From: Impatiens glandulifera
Taxonomy: Eukaryota; Streptophyta; Magnoliopsida; Ericales; Balsaminaceae
Assembly: GCF_907164915.1 (NCBI RefSeq)
Contig: NC_061866.1
Coordinates: 21,182,117 to 21,246,116 of the forward strand
DNA: 64,000 nt
Reading direction: 5' to 3'
Both the position numbers and the translations under genes were made by a program. The notes below the pieces were generated by a model that saw only the letters and a program-made list of their open reading frames with translations, was not told the origin of the DNA and made no database searches. Of this stretch, positions 13,101-23,801 are shown piece by piece (within the stretch, counting starts at the first letter, position 1; each line of letters starts with the position of its first letter).

Positions 13101-14297
13101 AGAAAGATGCACACTAAGTGAGAGAAATAAAAATGTTAAAAGTATTTTTTTTTTTTTTTTTTATAGTACTGAAATCCAAACAGATCCGGATAGTGTGAAG
13201 ACCCGCAAGAATTTATATTTTACCAATTTAAACTGGATGATGCGTAAGTTATCCTCCACTTCAAGATTTTAATTTTAATCATTATTATATGTATACATAA
13301 TATAAAAATGAATAACCTTTCAAAAAGATATAAGGAAATAGACAAATAATGTGTAAATATTATATAAATATTTACATAAAAGTAATTAGAGAAACTAAAT
13401 ATGAACAAAGTGAATCTGGATTGAAAAAAAATGAATATAATTAACTAACACATATTTGAATCCTTATTTATGGTTAATTTACATGTTAATCTTAAAAAAA
13501 AATTATGTAATTTTATTATTATATATAATAGAAAAAAATTCACTACGAATAACTCACTAAGATATATGAACTAATAAAAATATTATTTGAACTTAATTAT
13601 TATAAAAAAAAAATGTGTTTAGTCTATAGTAAAAAAAATTATTTTTTATTTTTTAATATATATATTTATTAATTAAATATTAATATATATTCTCTTTCTT
13701 TTCAATTAATTAAATCATTTAAATTTATCTTATTTCTAAATTTTTTATTATTTTTATATTAATTTCTTTTTTATTTATTTAATCTTTTTTTTTTATCTTT
13801 TTATTTATTTTTATTTCTCTTAATTCTCAAATTCTCATTTTAAAGAAATTTTAACAATTTATTTAAGAATTTTGTTCTACTGTAATATTTTAGATTTTTT
13901 TGAATATTTTTGTAATTTAATTTAATATAAATAAAAAATAAAATTAATACATTTTTATTTAATTTTTTATTCCTGAGAGACGATAGTAATGAATATTATT
14001 TTGTCTAATATTTAATTATTATTTTTTTATTATTTGATGAATGACTTGAAATTATTATTCAATTCTTATTAAATTTATTTTTGTGTTAGAAGAATTTTAT
14101 TGTTGAAGGGATAAATTACTATAATATATAAGATCTCCGTATATATCATATGTATAGTAAAATCTCAATTAGGGATTACTTTATATGACACTTTTATAAT
14201 TTATTATATTAACACGATTCATCACAATCATGACACACATCATTTTAAGATATTTAAGAAGAGTTGAATTGTGAATTTTGATCACTTAGACAATAAC
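13101..14297. other. AT-rich intergenic sequence up to the assembly gap
   Basis: Includes a poly-T run at about 13143-13162 and extended T/A-rich low-complexity sequence. No genes or element ends are visible. Confidence 0.5.
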
Positions 14298-14797
14298 NNN
14301 NNNNNNNNNNNNNNNNNNNNNNNNNNNNNNNNNNNNNNNNNNNNNNNNNNNNNNNNNNNNNNNNNNNNNNNNNNNNNNNNNNNNNNNNNNNNNNNNNNNN
14401 NNNNNNNNNNNNNNNNNNNNNNNNNNNNNNNNNNNNNNNNNNNNNNNNNNNNNNNNNNNNNNNNNNNNNNNNNNNNNNNNNNNNNNNNNNNNNNNNNNNN
14501 NNNNNNNNNNNNNNNNNNNNNNNNNNNNNNNNNNNNNNNNNNNNNNNNNNNNNNNNNNNNNNNNNNNNNNNNNNNNNNNNNNNNNNNNNNNNNNNNNNNN
14601 NNNNNNNNNNNNNNNNNNNNNNNNNNNNNNNNNNNNNNNNNNNNNNNNNNNNNNNNNNNNNNNNNNNNNNNNNNNNNNNNNNNNNNNNNNNNNNNNNNNN
14701 NNNNNNNNNNNNNNNNNNNNNNNNNNNNNNNNNNNNNNNNNNNNNNNNNNNNNNNNNNNNNNNNNNNNNNNNNNNNNNNNNNNNNNNNNNNNNNNNN
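14298..14797. other. Assembly gap of exactly 500 N
   Basis: The round length indicates a placeholder of unknown true size. It hides the left side of the RNA polymerase fragment and any 5' half of the retrotransposon. Frames drawn through it are meaningless. Confidence 0.99.
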
Positions 14798-15700
14798 GAT
14801 TATCTTCCCATGACTCGTGTAATTTCAATATAAAATTGAATGATAATTATATAGATTTATGTTCAACCATGAACTCCTTACAGGAGCAGGCTTTTGAGAT
14901 TAACAAGGATGTATTGAGTTTTTATAATAAAAATTATGATCAATTAGTAGAATCAGAACTATTAATGCCTAGATTTCTAGCTTCATTGAATAATAAAAAG
15001 GCCATAGAGATACTTAAGTCTATATACATAGAGAATCTTTCAGAAAAGATTGATTCTAAATATGAGTATATGAAAAATGATATAATGAGGCGTATCCAAC
15101 GTGCTCGTTATGAAACCTTCATAATCAATCTAGCATCAGCCTACGAAGGTTATTAATTTTATCTGCCAGCCTTCCTTGACTTCCGTTCTCGGATCTACCG
15201 CGCTGGGATATTCCATTTCCATGAACGTGATTTTACTCGAAGTCTAATAGTATTTTCTACTAGGCCCAGGGATAGTGATAATAAGGATACCTATAAAAAA
15301 GTATTAACCTCAGCTGCAGCTTTTCATTATAAGAAGTTCAATAATAATGATTATGCTAGTAAATGGTATCTCGAAGAGGAAATGAACTTTAATTCATCGG
15401 ATAAAAGTCTCATACAGTTTGTGGTTGATGGTAGTAACCCCTATCAGTTCATAAGCAAGGTACTATGTATCAAAGGCGACGGTACTACTGCTCCTTGTCA
15501 AATTCCTATCACACAAGATGCCTCTGCAAGTGCTTATCAGATCATGAGTCTCCTTTTGTTAGATGTAGAAATAGTTAAGCATACAAATAGAATTCCGGAA
15601 GAAAATGGAAATATTATGGATATTTATACCTTATTTCAAGATGAGTTAACTGTTTACTGTAAAGAAAAATACAAAGAGAATTCAAAACTATATATGAAGG
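14798..15700 (+). pseudogene. Phage-type RNA polymerase fragment, linear mitochondrial plasmid type
   Basis: Single-subunit T7-like RNA polymerases transcribe plant organelle genomes and linear mitochondrial plasmids (invertrons). From 14836 the frame reads on through one TAA at 15154-15156 and continues unshifted. Segments seen are a helical N-terminal part, then LPAFLDFRSRIYRAGIFHF, corresponding to the T7 'DWRGR(V/I)Y' motif, then IPITQDASASAYQIMS, corresponding to palm motif A with its catalytic Asp ('DGSCSGIQ' in T7). DASASAYQIMS is the wording of plasmid-type enzymes rather than nuclear RPOT genes. Motif B (K, Y) and the HDS motif C are missing, because the frame runs into gypsy protease sequence near 15700. 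The left side is lost in the gap. It is a dead fragment, most easily explained as transferred plasmid DNA. Confidence 0.75.
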
Positions 15701-15707
15701 TATTGAC

Positions 15708-18700
15708 AATGACAGGGTATGATATTGTGCTGGGAATCGAATGACTGATTACTCTAGGCCCTTCAAAATGGGACTTTGAAAAATTAACACTCTCTTTTAA
15801 AAGGGAAGGGATAACCACGGTCTTGCAAGGCATACCCCATACATAAATCAATTTAATGAAGGGTGATTACCTAGAGAAGTTATTAAAGAAAGGCAATGTT
15901 GCTGCCATGATCCAAATAAGAAGTGAAAACGAAGCACAATTTTCTCGCTCTCTACAAGGCCACCAAATGATATTCCTGAAGACCTTCAGCAAATGCTATA
16001 TGACTTCAGCCCAATATTCCAGCAACCTGAGGACTTACCACCCGCCAGGGAACAAGATCACCGTATCCCATTAAAGGAAGGCATGGAAGTTGTATGCATG
16101 CGTCCCTACCGATATCCTACCCTGCAGAAGACATAAATTGAACATTTGGTCAACGATATGCTGGACAGGGGAGTCATAAGGAGAAGCCACAGCTCTTTTT
16201 CTGCCCATGTGGTGTTGGTCCGAAAGAAAGACTTATCCTAGAGAATGTGTATTGATTATAGGCGGCTCAACTCAGCAACCATTAAGGATAAATTTCCGAT
16301 TCCGTTCATTGAATAATTAATGGAAGAATTTCATGGGTCTAGGTTCTTTTCCAAGCTCGATTTGCGCTCAGGGTTCAACTAGATAAGGATGCACCAAGGT
16401 GACTGCCACAAAATAACATTCCGGACTCACGAAGGCCTGTATGAGTTTTTGGTGATGCCCTTCAGCCTAACCAATGCACCGTCCTCCTTCCAAAGCTTAA
16501 TGAATGCGACCCTGAAACCATTCCTAAGGAAGTTTATGCTAGTATTTTTTGATGACATCCTAGTATACAGCCCGAGCTGGAAGGAACATATCCATCACCT
16601 ACATAAAGTACTTTCAATATTACAATATAACGAGTTATTCCTTAACAGAGGGAAATGTAATTTTGGGTGCAAGCAAATTTCCTATCTTTGCCATATCCTT
16701 GACGAGAATGGTGTAGCCACGGATCTAGCAAAGTTAGAAGCAATGAGCACATGGCCAATTCCAGAATCTCCTAAACAATTGAAAGGGTTCCTTGGTTTGT
16801 CCGGATACTATAGAAGATTTATAAAAGGCTACGACTCCATAGCACGACCCCTCACGGCCCTATTGAAAAAAGGTCAGTTTGAATGGAATAAAGAAGCTGA
16901 AGATGCATTCCTATTGTTGAAGCAGCGTATGCTTTCCCCTCCGGTCCTGGCGCTTCCAAATTTCAATATTCCCTTTGTAGTAGAGACCGATGCAAACGGA
17001 GTTGGTATAGGGGCAGTACTAATGCAAGAAGGTCGACCCATTTCATTCATAAGCAAGGCGATTGAACCAGAAAAGTTACCATCATCCACGTATGAAAAGG
17101 AGTTGATGGCCTTGACCTTTGCGGTGGAGAAGTGGAGATCTTACCTTAGGTACAAGTAATTCATTGTGAAGACCGATCATGAAGCTCTTAAATACTTGCT
17201 GGAACAAAGAGTTCAAACCCCGGTACAAGAAAAATGGATCTATAAATTTGTGGGATATGACTTTGTTGTTCAATATAAAAGGGGAAAAGAAAACTTGGTG
17301 TCAGATGCTTTGTCCAGGCAGGTAGTAGGTGTCCAATGTGCAGGAATTTCGGTCTATCACACTACTATCCAAAAACAAATTCAGAAAATCTATGAAGAAG
17401 ATCCCAACTTAGCCAAAGTCATTCGTGAAATTCTTGCTAATGCTGATTCTCACCCAAAATGCTCATATGACCACGGGTTGTTAAGAAAAAGGGACCGGCT
17501 GGTGGTGGGAAAGAATAACGATCTCAGAAATATCTTAATTGCAGCCATGCACTTGGGAGCAGAAGGGGGGCATTTGGGGACTCTGGTCACCCAGAAGAAA
17601 ATGCAGCTTATTTACTCTTGGCCAGGGATGCTTAAAGATATTAGAGAGTTTGTCCGAACCTGTGAAGTTTGCCAAAAAAAATAAACCCGATAACTCAGCA
17701 TATAGAGGTCTACTTCAACCCTTAGCAATTCCCAATCGATTTTGGGAATCGGTCTCCATGGATTTCATTGAAAGCTTGCCTAAGTCAAAAGGTAAAAGTG
17801 TTATATTTGTGGTAGTTGACAGACTATCGAAGATGGCCCACTTTATGAGTCTGCAACACCCCTTTTCTGCCCGGACAATAGCTGAATTATTTGTGGACAA
17901 CGTTTCCAAGCTCCACGGAATGCCAACAACCATCATCAGTGATCGGGGCAAAGTGTTCTTAAGCACCTTTTGGCAGGAATTTTTAAGTATACAAGGAGTA
18001 AAACAAGCTTTATCTTCAGCCTATCACCCCAGACCGATGGCCAGACCGAGATAGTCAACAAATGCTTGGTCACTTATCTACGCTGCATTGCATGGCTGGC
18101 CAAACTCCGAAAGATTGGGTACATTGGTTGCCTTTGGCTGAATGGTGGTATAATACTAATTTCCATACAACAATACAAACAACACATTTCGAAGCCATAT
18201 ATGGATACCCCCCTCCGGTCCACACACCGTATGTAACAGGAGACTTGAGAGTGGAAGAAGTGGATGTATCGCTAACGGCCAGGGAAGCCTCACTCCAACT
18301 CATAAAATTCCATTTGAAAAGAGCCCAGAATCGTATGAAGCAGCAGCAGGACAAGAAGAGAAAAGATGTCACATTGCAAGTGGTTAGTTGGGCATTGGTG
18401 AAGTTACAGCCATATAGACAACGTTCAGTCCAGAAGATATTCCACAAGCTCTCACCAAAGTATTTTAGGCCATTTGAAGTGTTGGAAAGGATTGGGGAAG
18501 TTGCTTACAAGCTGGAAATCGGGACCGACAATAGGATACACAATGTCTTCCATGTCTCGTAATTATAATCATTCCAAGGTACCCCTACTGCTGTTGAATA
18601 TATTCCCCAACTTAGCACACAACCAAACAGGACCGGGAAAATTGTGGGTGAACAAGACATAATGGTGCATGGGAAAATGAAAAAACAACTACTAGTTAAT

Positions 18701-18840
18701 TGGGATGGGGCCCAAATAGAAGACCAAACTTGGGAAGATGCAAAAGTTATAAGTATTCAATGCCCAGAGATGCTACCAGCAAGGAGGCTAACAAGTCAAC
18801 ATTCTCTTCATCGAGGTCGACGAACTTCTGATGGGGGAGA
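15708..18840 (+). pseudogene. Ty3/gypsy chromovirus pol relic (PR-RT-RH-IN-chromodomain)
   Basis: Domain order is PR, RT, RNase H, integrase, chromodomain. The protease end (GYDIVLGIE, then WDFEKL after a TGA at 15742-15744) is followed by RT with FFDDILVYS at 16545-16571. RNase H shows VETDANGVGIGAVL and KTDHEALKYLL. Integrase has an H-H-C-C finger ending CEVCQKK near 17684, a core with MDFIESLPKSKG and SDRG, then a frame-shifted QTDGQTE near 18035. A C-terminal segment with KQLLVNWDGAQIEDQTWED (18675-18740) is a chromodomain, marking a chromovirus. In-frame stops occur near 16134, 16239, 16314, 16380 and 17157. Frameshifts occur near 15950, 17680, 18030 and 18085. Gag, most of protease and the 5' LTR are absent. 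Confidence 0.9.
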
Positions 18841-19322
18841 TGATGTTACGATCCAAGAATAAGAAAGTGCACCCTCCTCGGTCCCGTTCTCGGTCCTATG
18901 GAACACTTGGGCTAGCTTTATGTTTGTTTAATAATTCATCTTTTGTCTTCTCTTATATTTCTTTAAAAACGAATTTTATTATTTTGGTAGTTGTTGTAAC
19001 AAGTTTGTAACCGACTCTTAGGTAATTCAGCCTCTTTAAATGTTGATGCCCACCCCACTTTTTGGGGACTATGAATTGAATCTTTTGAAAGTTGTGCTCT
19101 AAGTTATTCTCCCGGTCTTGGACCCCTATCTTGGACTATTAGGTATAATCTAGTAGTATTTCTCTTCTCACCTTCGGCTCTTCTCTCCTTAACCTCGAAT
19201 TCTCTTCTCATTCTATGTCCGCTGCGCTTGAGTGATGAATTCCACCATCGGCCCCGATTATCAAGAACTCGTTTCTTGAATTGAAGAACTCAAAAGGCTC
19301 GGTTATAGCTTAAAGCTTAACA
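18841..19322 (+). mobile_element. 3' LTR of the gypsy chromovirus
   Basis: A GGGGGAGA polypurine tract at 18833-18840 directly precedes TGATGTTACGATCC. The sequence then runs about 482 bp, non-coding, to CTTAACA, where Helitron-type repeat sequence begins abruptly. TG and CA ends and the polypurine tract support the limits. No 5' LTR is in the window, so the two LTRs cannot be compared for age. Confidence 0.7.
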
Positions 19323-19494
19323 CATACCTATAACATTTTAATTTTATTTTTAACCGTTTTAAGTTTATGGGCAGGTCAACCCAGAATCTGACCCAAGTAT
19401 CCATTTCCTCTCACATATTTATCCAAATTAACCACAACTCTCGACTCGGCAATCCGGACACTTTCAAAATTAAACAACATTATATATATATAGA
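19323..19494 (-). mobile_element. Helitron fragment, 5' end, cut by the gypsy LTR
   Basis: This matches the tail module of the array at 48432-52969 (TTTTTAACCGTTTTAAG, GGGCAGGTCAACCC, CTCGACTCGGCAATCCGG, then a TA run). It ends GA followed by T (19493-19495). On the minus strand that is a Helitron 5' end (TC after host A). The other half, with the tRNA-like boxes and the 3' CTAG end, is missing at the LTR junction. Confidence 0.6.
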
Positions 19495-21159
19495 TAATAT
19501 GGAGAGCGACGTTGGGTCAGCGAGCCCCAACGACGCCCCACCTGTAGTGAAGTGGATAAAAATGCAGGGTGGATGAAAGAGAAAAAAATGAATAATAATT
19601 ACTCTTCCTCGGTCTCTCTCCTCCCTCTTTGATTTCCCTTTTCTTCCTTCTTTTACGTTTTTGGCTTTCTTCTTCCCTTTTCCTTCCACGATTTTGGCTT
19701 TCTTCTTTCATCCATCTTCTACGACTTCGAGTATCTTCTTTAGTAAGTTCTAAAATGATAAGCTTTCAACAACAAACAAAAATGTTGAACAACTCAAACA
19801 CTAAAATCATTTTATTTTTACTTTTAAGGAGAATCAGCTTCCTTCAACTATATCTAAGTTCAACACTAAAGGAAGGTAAGTTGTCGAACATGATCATCTT
19901 ATACTTAGAGTTATTCCGAACATGTCATGTTCGGGAACTAGATTGAATATTTGGAAACTGTTTTTATTTTTATTTATGATTTCTATATCCGAGTTAAGAG
20001 ATTTGATGATATGGTATAGTATATACTTATAGTAATGGAAATTCAGAAATTAAAAGATTAGCTGAATTATGTTTGGAGAAGATAATGCCTCATTTTCATA
20101 AATGGTACTTTCAAATAATGAATCATAAGATATTTGGGTTTTGTAAGGAATACAGATTCGTTTATTTCGTAATTTTAGAAGAGTCTCTTTATAATTGAGG
20201 TGTTTATAAGTTTCTACAAACTATTGTGGATGAATTCAGAAAAGCTATCAATAATAGTTATAGAAGAAACATGATAAATCTTAATGCTCTTGATTTGTAA
20301 TAACAGTTTTATCTGTTATTCATAGGTTGATTGTTTATTTAGATAAGGATGCAACCATGTTATTCATAGGTTGATTATTCATAGGTTGATTGTTTATTTA
20401 GATAAGGATGCAACCATGTTATTCATATGTTGATTGTTTCATATGCTTAAAATCTTCTCGAATATTACCATGTTCTGATAGAAATGGTCATGTTCGGGAC
20501 CATTTTTATTAGAACATAGTCATATTTGAGACTATTTCGTTGAAATTATATGAAAACTTTCATTGCTAATATCATTTTTTTTCTTTGTCTTTATTTGCTA
20601 ATATCCTTTTTTTTGTAAAGTATATAAAAGGAACCCCCGTTGGTGACCCTCGACAACAGATTTGTCATTGCTGGTCATTACTGCTACAACACCCTCCCCT
20701 CTCTCACCTCCAGCTCCATTCTCTCCCTCACCTCTAGCTCCCACCGCACCTTCCGCTCCCTTATCTCCAGTTTCCACCTCACCCTATGTTCCCTCATCTC
20801 TAGATCCTTCACCTCCTCCTTCCCCAAAAAAATCTGAATGCAACATTTTATTGACTAGGACCTCGTCAAATGGACTTTTCAATCTAATAAAACAATTGAC
20901 AAAAGAATAAAAACATGTCCTGAAGGTCATAGTTTCGGAGGGCTTCTTACACTTGCCCTTTCAAAATGTCCAGGCGAACTCTCTCGACACCTCGTCAGGT
21001 CATTCGACGATGAAATTTCATTTCAATGCATTTTTTATAATAGTTTATAAATATTCAAATAAAATCACATATCAAAAATTAATCTTATTTCAACCCCTTT
21101 TGTTCATACTCTTTCGATTACATATTGTTTACATTTAGTTGGAGTTTGACCTCTAGCCC
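19495..21159. other. Unassigned region with pyrimidine-rich tract, palindromic motifs and a short tandem duplication
   Basis: 19500-19560 is GC-rich with an inverted repeat (CGTTGGG...CCCAACG). 19600-19720 is strongly pyrimidine-rich. 19915-19935 and 20455-20545 hold CCGAACATG.CATGTTCGG-type palindromes related to the array at 34452-35000. About 20325-20430 contains a direct duplication of GGTTGATTGTTTATTTAGAT plus AAGGATGCAACCATGTTATTCATA. I recognise no protein domain; a T/S/P-rich frame near 20640-20910 is low complexity. Confidence 0.45.
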
Positions 21160-21885
21160 TTACTCTCGCGGGAGAGTGGATCAATTGTGTTGGTGTAGAA
21201 GGTGTATGTGAAGAAAGGTATTTCTGCAGAAGGTATATGTGCGGAAGGTGTATGTGCAAAAGTTGTTGGTGTAGAAGTGAATGTTGTCGAATATGGAATA
21301 AAATTTTCCTTCACTTCTTTCACCACTTCATCCAAAAAAGAAATATTATGATCGAATTGTGCTACAATCTATTGGAGCTCTTGCATCATTGGAGTAAGAT
21401 AGTTATACCAATTTCTTTCAATGTCAACCATATCCGAATCACAAATGTTATTGATACTTTAATAACCTCGCGCTAGCGGTCTATGATTCACCTTCATTAT
21501 TCTCAAAACTGCCAAAATTTGTCTACACGGGAGTCCTCTAAACTCAAATAGATGATATTGATAGTTTACAAAATACCTCTCCATCGCGGTGAAATTTACC
21601 TTTACAAAAATATCTCTTCAATGTTCGGAAAGACCTTTTTCATTGCAATGGCCACTGATCGACATTGGTCAATTATTATTGCCTTTGGAGCACGTTCGTT
21701 CATACATGTCAACCAATCTTTGAAAAGTTAAATAAATGATTCTGAATCCTCACTGTACATTAATCCGCATCCTAGTAAAATTGATTGTTCATGATGATTA
21801 ACATCGAAAAAGGAGAAAATGGCATATCATAGCGGTTTGTCAAATATGTTGTGTCAAATGTGATGACATCCAAGAAGTACTCGTA
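21160..21885 (-). pseudogene. FAR1-related (MULE-type) gene, C-terminal half
   Basis: From 21885 leftwards on the minus strand the frame gives YEYFLDVITFDTTYLTNRYD, then VNHHEQSILLGCG and DWLTCMNERAPKAIIIDQ. This is the conserved start of the MULE transposase domain of FAR1/FHY3-related proteins. An internal deletion follows. Then comes LFEFRGLPCRQILAVL (about 21520-21570), the SWIM zinc-finger region, where the usual His is Gln. A Ser/Pro/Thr repeat tail (HTPSAHIPSAEIP) follows. There are several in-frame stops. It begins exactly where the N-terminal half at 33818-34440 stops, so the two are one gene divided by the intervening insertion. The left end of the relic is not sharply defined. Confidence 0.8.
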
Positions 21886-23801
21886 CTATTTTTTTTGAGA
21901 AAACGGTTAAAACCATTTCATTAAAATCACAAAAGTGAGAGTGTTAAGGATCAAAATAAGACAAATCTTATCTATGATTAAATGATAATAATCAAACGTC
22001 GCTAAAGAACCTAATTAGTACCAATCAAACATACAAGAAAACTATTAACAATTCTAGAAATGCCAATCCAAGCAATCAAGCAGCTAAGAGGAGTGAACAA
22101 GATACTAACAATGGTGATCAGAATAATAGAACTGGAAAAACACAAGAAGCATCTACCAAAACCAATGTCCCAACAGAAAATCAGGAAACAAATCAAATCC
22201 AATTAGTAATTGCCAAGGAAAGAAATCAACCTCAGGTTGAAGCTAAAGAAATTATTCAGACAGAAGGTAACAAGGATGTAATTCAAAAGTAAAATATAGC
22301 CAAAAGTCAGATTAGGGTTAAAAGAAAATTAACAAAAAAGATGAAATGGGTCCGGGTTCAAAATGCTGAGAATCAAAGTCGTGGTAATAATCAAGGTATG
22401 GAAGTCAGTTCTAAAGGTCATGATCATCACAAGGATAAGAGCAATGAGGGTCTAGGTCAGCACTAGGCTGATGGTCAGAATATGGATCAAGATCAGCACC
22501 AGACTAAGGGTCAAAATCAAGATCTAGCTATGGGTCAAGATCAACAACAGGCTGAAGGTAACGAGGGTCTCGGTAAACATTAGAATCTGGGTTAGAAACA
22601 TGACTGTGACCAAGAAAATCCATGGCTCAAAAATGTCGAATTTCTTGCTAATTCTTTTGAACATGACCTAGAAATACTTAGGTTCATAGAATTTAAAAAA
22701 TCCAGAATTGAACCTAAACAAGAGAGGTATTGAAGCAGAAAGCTTAAGCTCCAAAGTGGGTCGAATCAAAATAGGAACTACTCAAGAATCTAGTAGTGAG
22801 GAAGTCCAAAGTCAAAAAAGGCCAAACAAAAGAGAACATGTGGACACTCACGAAAAGAAAGAAGGGTCTACTAGCACTAGTGATGTTGATCCGGATGTAA
22901 CAAATCCAATCATCGATGAGTATGAATTTCAGAGAACAAAATCTGTAGCCATTGAAGACAGTGGGGATAGTGATGCATACGACTTAACAAATGATGAGAC
23001 AGATCGTGTAGTGCACAATAATTTTGAAATACAGGAACCAAACCCATATATCCATTTATGAATATCATAACATGGAACATAAGAGGACTTAATGATCCTC
23101 TCAAATGCAAAGAAATTAAGAGGATTATTGAGAATTAGAAGGTTACAATCGTGGGGATTCTAGAAACGAAAGTCAATAGTAATAATGTTGACAAGGTTCG
23201 CATGATGTCGTTGATAACATCTGGGAACTCATTCATAATTTGAACTCGAGAACTGGAAGAATATAGGATCCAATGGTTGCCGAAGTGAAGTTACTTTTCT
23301 CCAATGATCAAACAATACTGGTTGGTGTCAAGGAAAAAATCACTGGATTTGAGTTCCAACTTGCTATCGTTTATGATAGCAATTCCAATACTGAGAGAAG
23401 AATGCTCTGGAGCTGTCTTAGGAACTAGACTAATGGCGATAAACCATAGGATGTCCTTGGTGATTTTAATGGTACGAGAAGCGAAATTGGACGAAGCCCG
23501 GAGTCTTATATTACCCAAGATATGATTGACTTCAACGATTGTATCAGAGACATATGATGCATCGAACTAACTAACTTAGGAAACTTCTTTACATGGTCAT
23601 CAACTCGAGGAGATGGACATATTCAGAAAAGCAGAATTTATAGAAGTCTTGTCAATGAGAAGTGGATTGCTCAATTCCCGAGAAGCTAACTACACGTCTT
23701 GATTCCCGAATCTCGGATCACAACCCTATCAAACTCTTCTGGAAGAAAGAGGAAAGGTTCAAAAGACCCTTCAAGTTATTTAATTTTTGTATGGAGAGTT
23801 A

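Noticed and set aside
14271..14828. Open frames on both strands across the N run
   Set aside because: They consist almost entirely of unknown bases and exist only because N gives no stop codons.
14798..15700. Plain mitochondrial genome insert (NUMT) or plastid DNA as the origin of the RNA polymerase segment
   Set aside because: No standard mitochondrial or plastid gene is adjacent, and phage-type polymerases of this wording belong to linear plasmids. A plasmid copy integrated first in the mitochondrial genome remains possible.
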